22,524 nt of DNA from Haplosporangium gracile. Lineage: Eukaryota; Mortierellomycota; Mortierellomycetes; Mortierellales; Mortierellaceae. The stretch spans positions 1 through 22,524 of the forward strand of contig JAAAUF010000687.1 in the NCBI GenBank assembly GCA_015499985.1, in the 5' to 3' direction. Below the pieces are notes generated by a model. The model did not search any database. It had not been told where the DNA came from and was given only the letters and a program-made list of their open reading frames with translations. The position numbers and the translations under genes are program-made. Shown here piece by piece: positions 21,778-22,524 of the stretch; the stretch's first letter is position 1; the number at the start of each line of letters is the position of its first letter.

Positions 21778-22524
21778 GGTCGATCAGTTTAAATCAAGAT
21801 CTGGGTTGTAGTTGTTGTGTGGGGGAGGGATGTATTGTATGAATGTATGCAAGGTGGAGAAGAAGGAGAAGGAAAAAATAAGATAAAAACAAAGAAAAAA
21901 AAAAAGCAGCTGGAAGAGAGCAAAGAGGGGCTGCTGGTCGTGTGAGTGGTAGGAGTGAGAGTGAAGTTACTACTACTGCCTTTTTAGTGTGTTGTCGATG
22001 CGGTGTGATGTATGCTGTGCTGTTGATGGAGGGGAAAAGAATGAGTGAGTGAATGAACGAAGGAAAAGAGATTTGTCTGTTGATGAATATTTTTTTTTCT
22101 CTTTAATACCTTTTACAAAGTACCAATTATGGAAAGCACTGTTTCATCTCCGTCATCGATTGCAAGCTTTGGTCTTTCATGTGGTCCTCGCTTCATCATC
22201 GACACCTCTATCTCACTGGTCACTTTGACCTGCCTCATCCCCACGAAGAATTGAAATGCTCAAATTCACCCCTTGCCTGTGGATGTCACTCTGCCTAATA
22301 TGCCGTTCAAAGACCTCTCTCCATCCCCAACTTGATGAAACCATCGAGGACACAGACACTCAGCATCAACACCGGTATTCCATTCATACCTGCCTTTGAT
22401 GAGAAAAAAAACTGGAAAAACCAGGTGCACGGGCATACCAATACGTTTGTTCTCCCTCCCCAATAAAATTTATCCCTTAATCCGTAAAGGGGGGATAATG
22501 TAAACTATAGTTTCTATCTATAGA
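21778..22524. other. Upstream region of the lipase gene to the window end
   Basis: From 21778 to about 22110 the + strand is G/A-rich, so the lipase leader on the - strand is pyrimidine-rich, like the other leaders here. From 22110 to 22524 the composition is mixed and no gene is recognisable. A perfect 12-bp palindrome AAACTATAGTTT lies at 22502-22513. Confidence 0.55.

Overview
The window reads as nuclear DNA of a filamentous fungus, most likely an early-diverging (Mucoromycota/Mortierella-like) lineage. The evidence is small spliceosomal introns (about 100-270 nt) in every gene, fungal-type proteins (a Kre9/Knh1-like GPI protein, a yeast-type TGL triacylglycerol lipase) and wide intergenic spaces full of homopolymer and microsatellite tracts. 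The lineage is an inference from gene style and was not tested. There is no bacterial, viral or transposon gene that I can recognise.

Layout: (1) 1-768 is a leader or promoter region with two perfect inverted repeats near the left end and a CA microsatellite. (2) 769-1435 (+) is a small secreted GPI-anchored Kre9/Knh1-like protein with 2 exons. (3) 1436-6235 is a 4.8-kb region without a recognised gene. It switches sharply from purine-rich to pyrimidine-rich on the + strand around a TATA box near 4.77 kb. (4) 6236-8098 (+) is a heterotrimeric G protein beta subunit with 5 exons, the last only 12 nt long. (5) 8099-15319 is a 7.2-kb convergent intergenic desert studded with T tracts and some hairpins. 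(6) 15320-16490 (-) is a WBP2-like GRAM-domain protein with a C-terminal PPxY motif (4 exons). (7) 16913-18335 (+) is the spindle checkpoint HORMA protein Mad2 (5 exons, one of 16 nt), divergent from the WBP2-like gene across 422 bp. (8) 18525-21777 (-) is a patatin-like TGL3/4/5/SDP1-type lipase (8 exons), convergent with MAD2 across 189 bp. (9) 21778-22524 is the lipase upstream region.

I rebuilt all five gene models exon by exon, and the reading frame closes at every junction. All 19 introns are GT-AG, and 15 of 19 acceptors are TAG rather than CAG, which matters for correct annotation (notably in MAD2). The genes do not form an operon or an obvious pathway: they cover cell wall or surface, G-protein signalling, WW-domain adaptor function, mitotic checkpoint and lipid-droplet lipolysis. 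I found no convincing new multi-gene system. The most unusual material is the non-coding strand-asymmetric region before the G-beta gene, the T-tract desert after it, and the long low-complexity insertion in Mad2.
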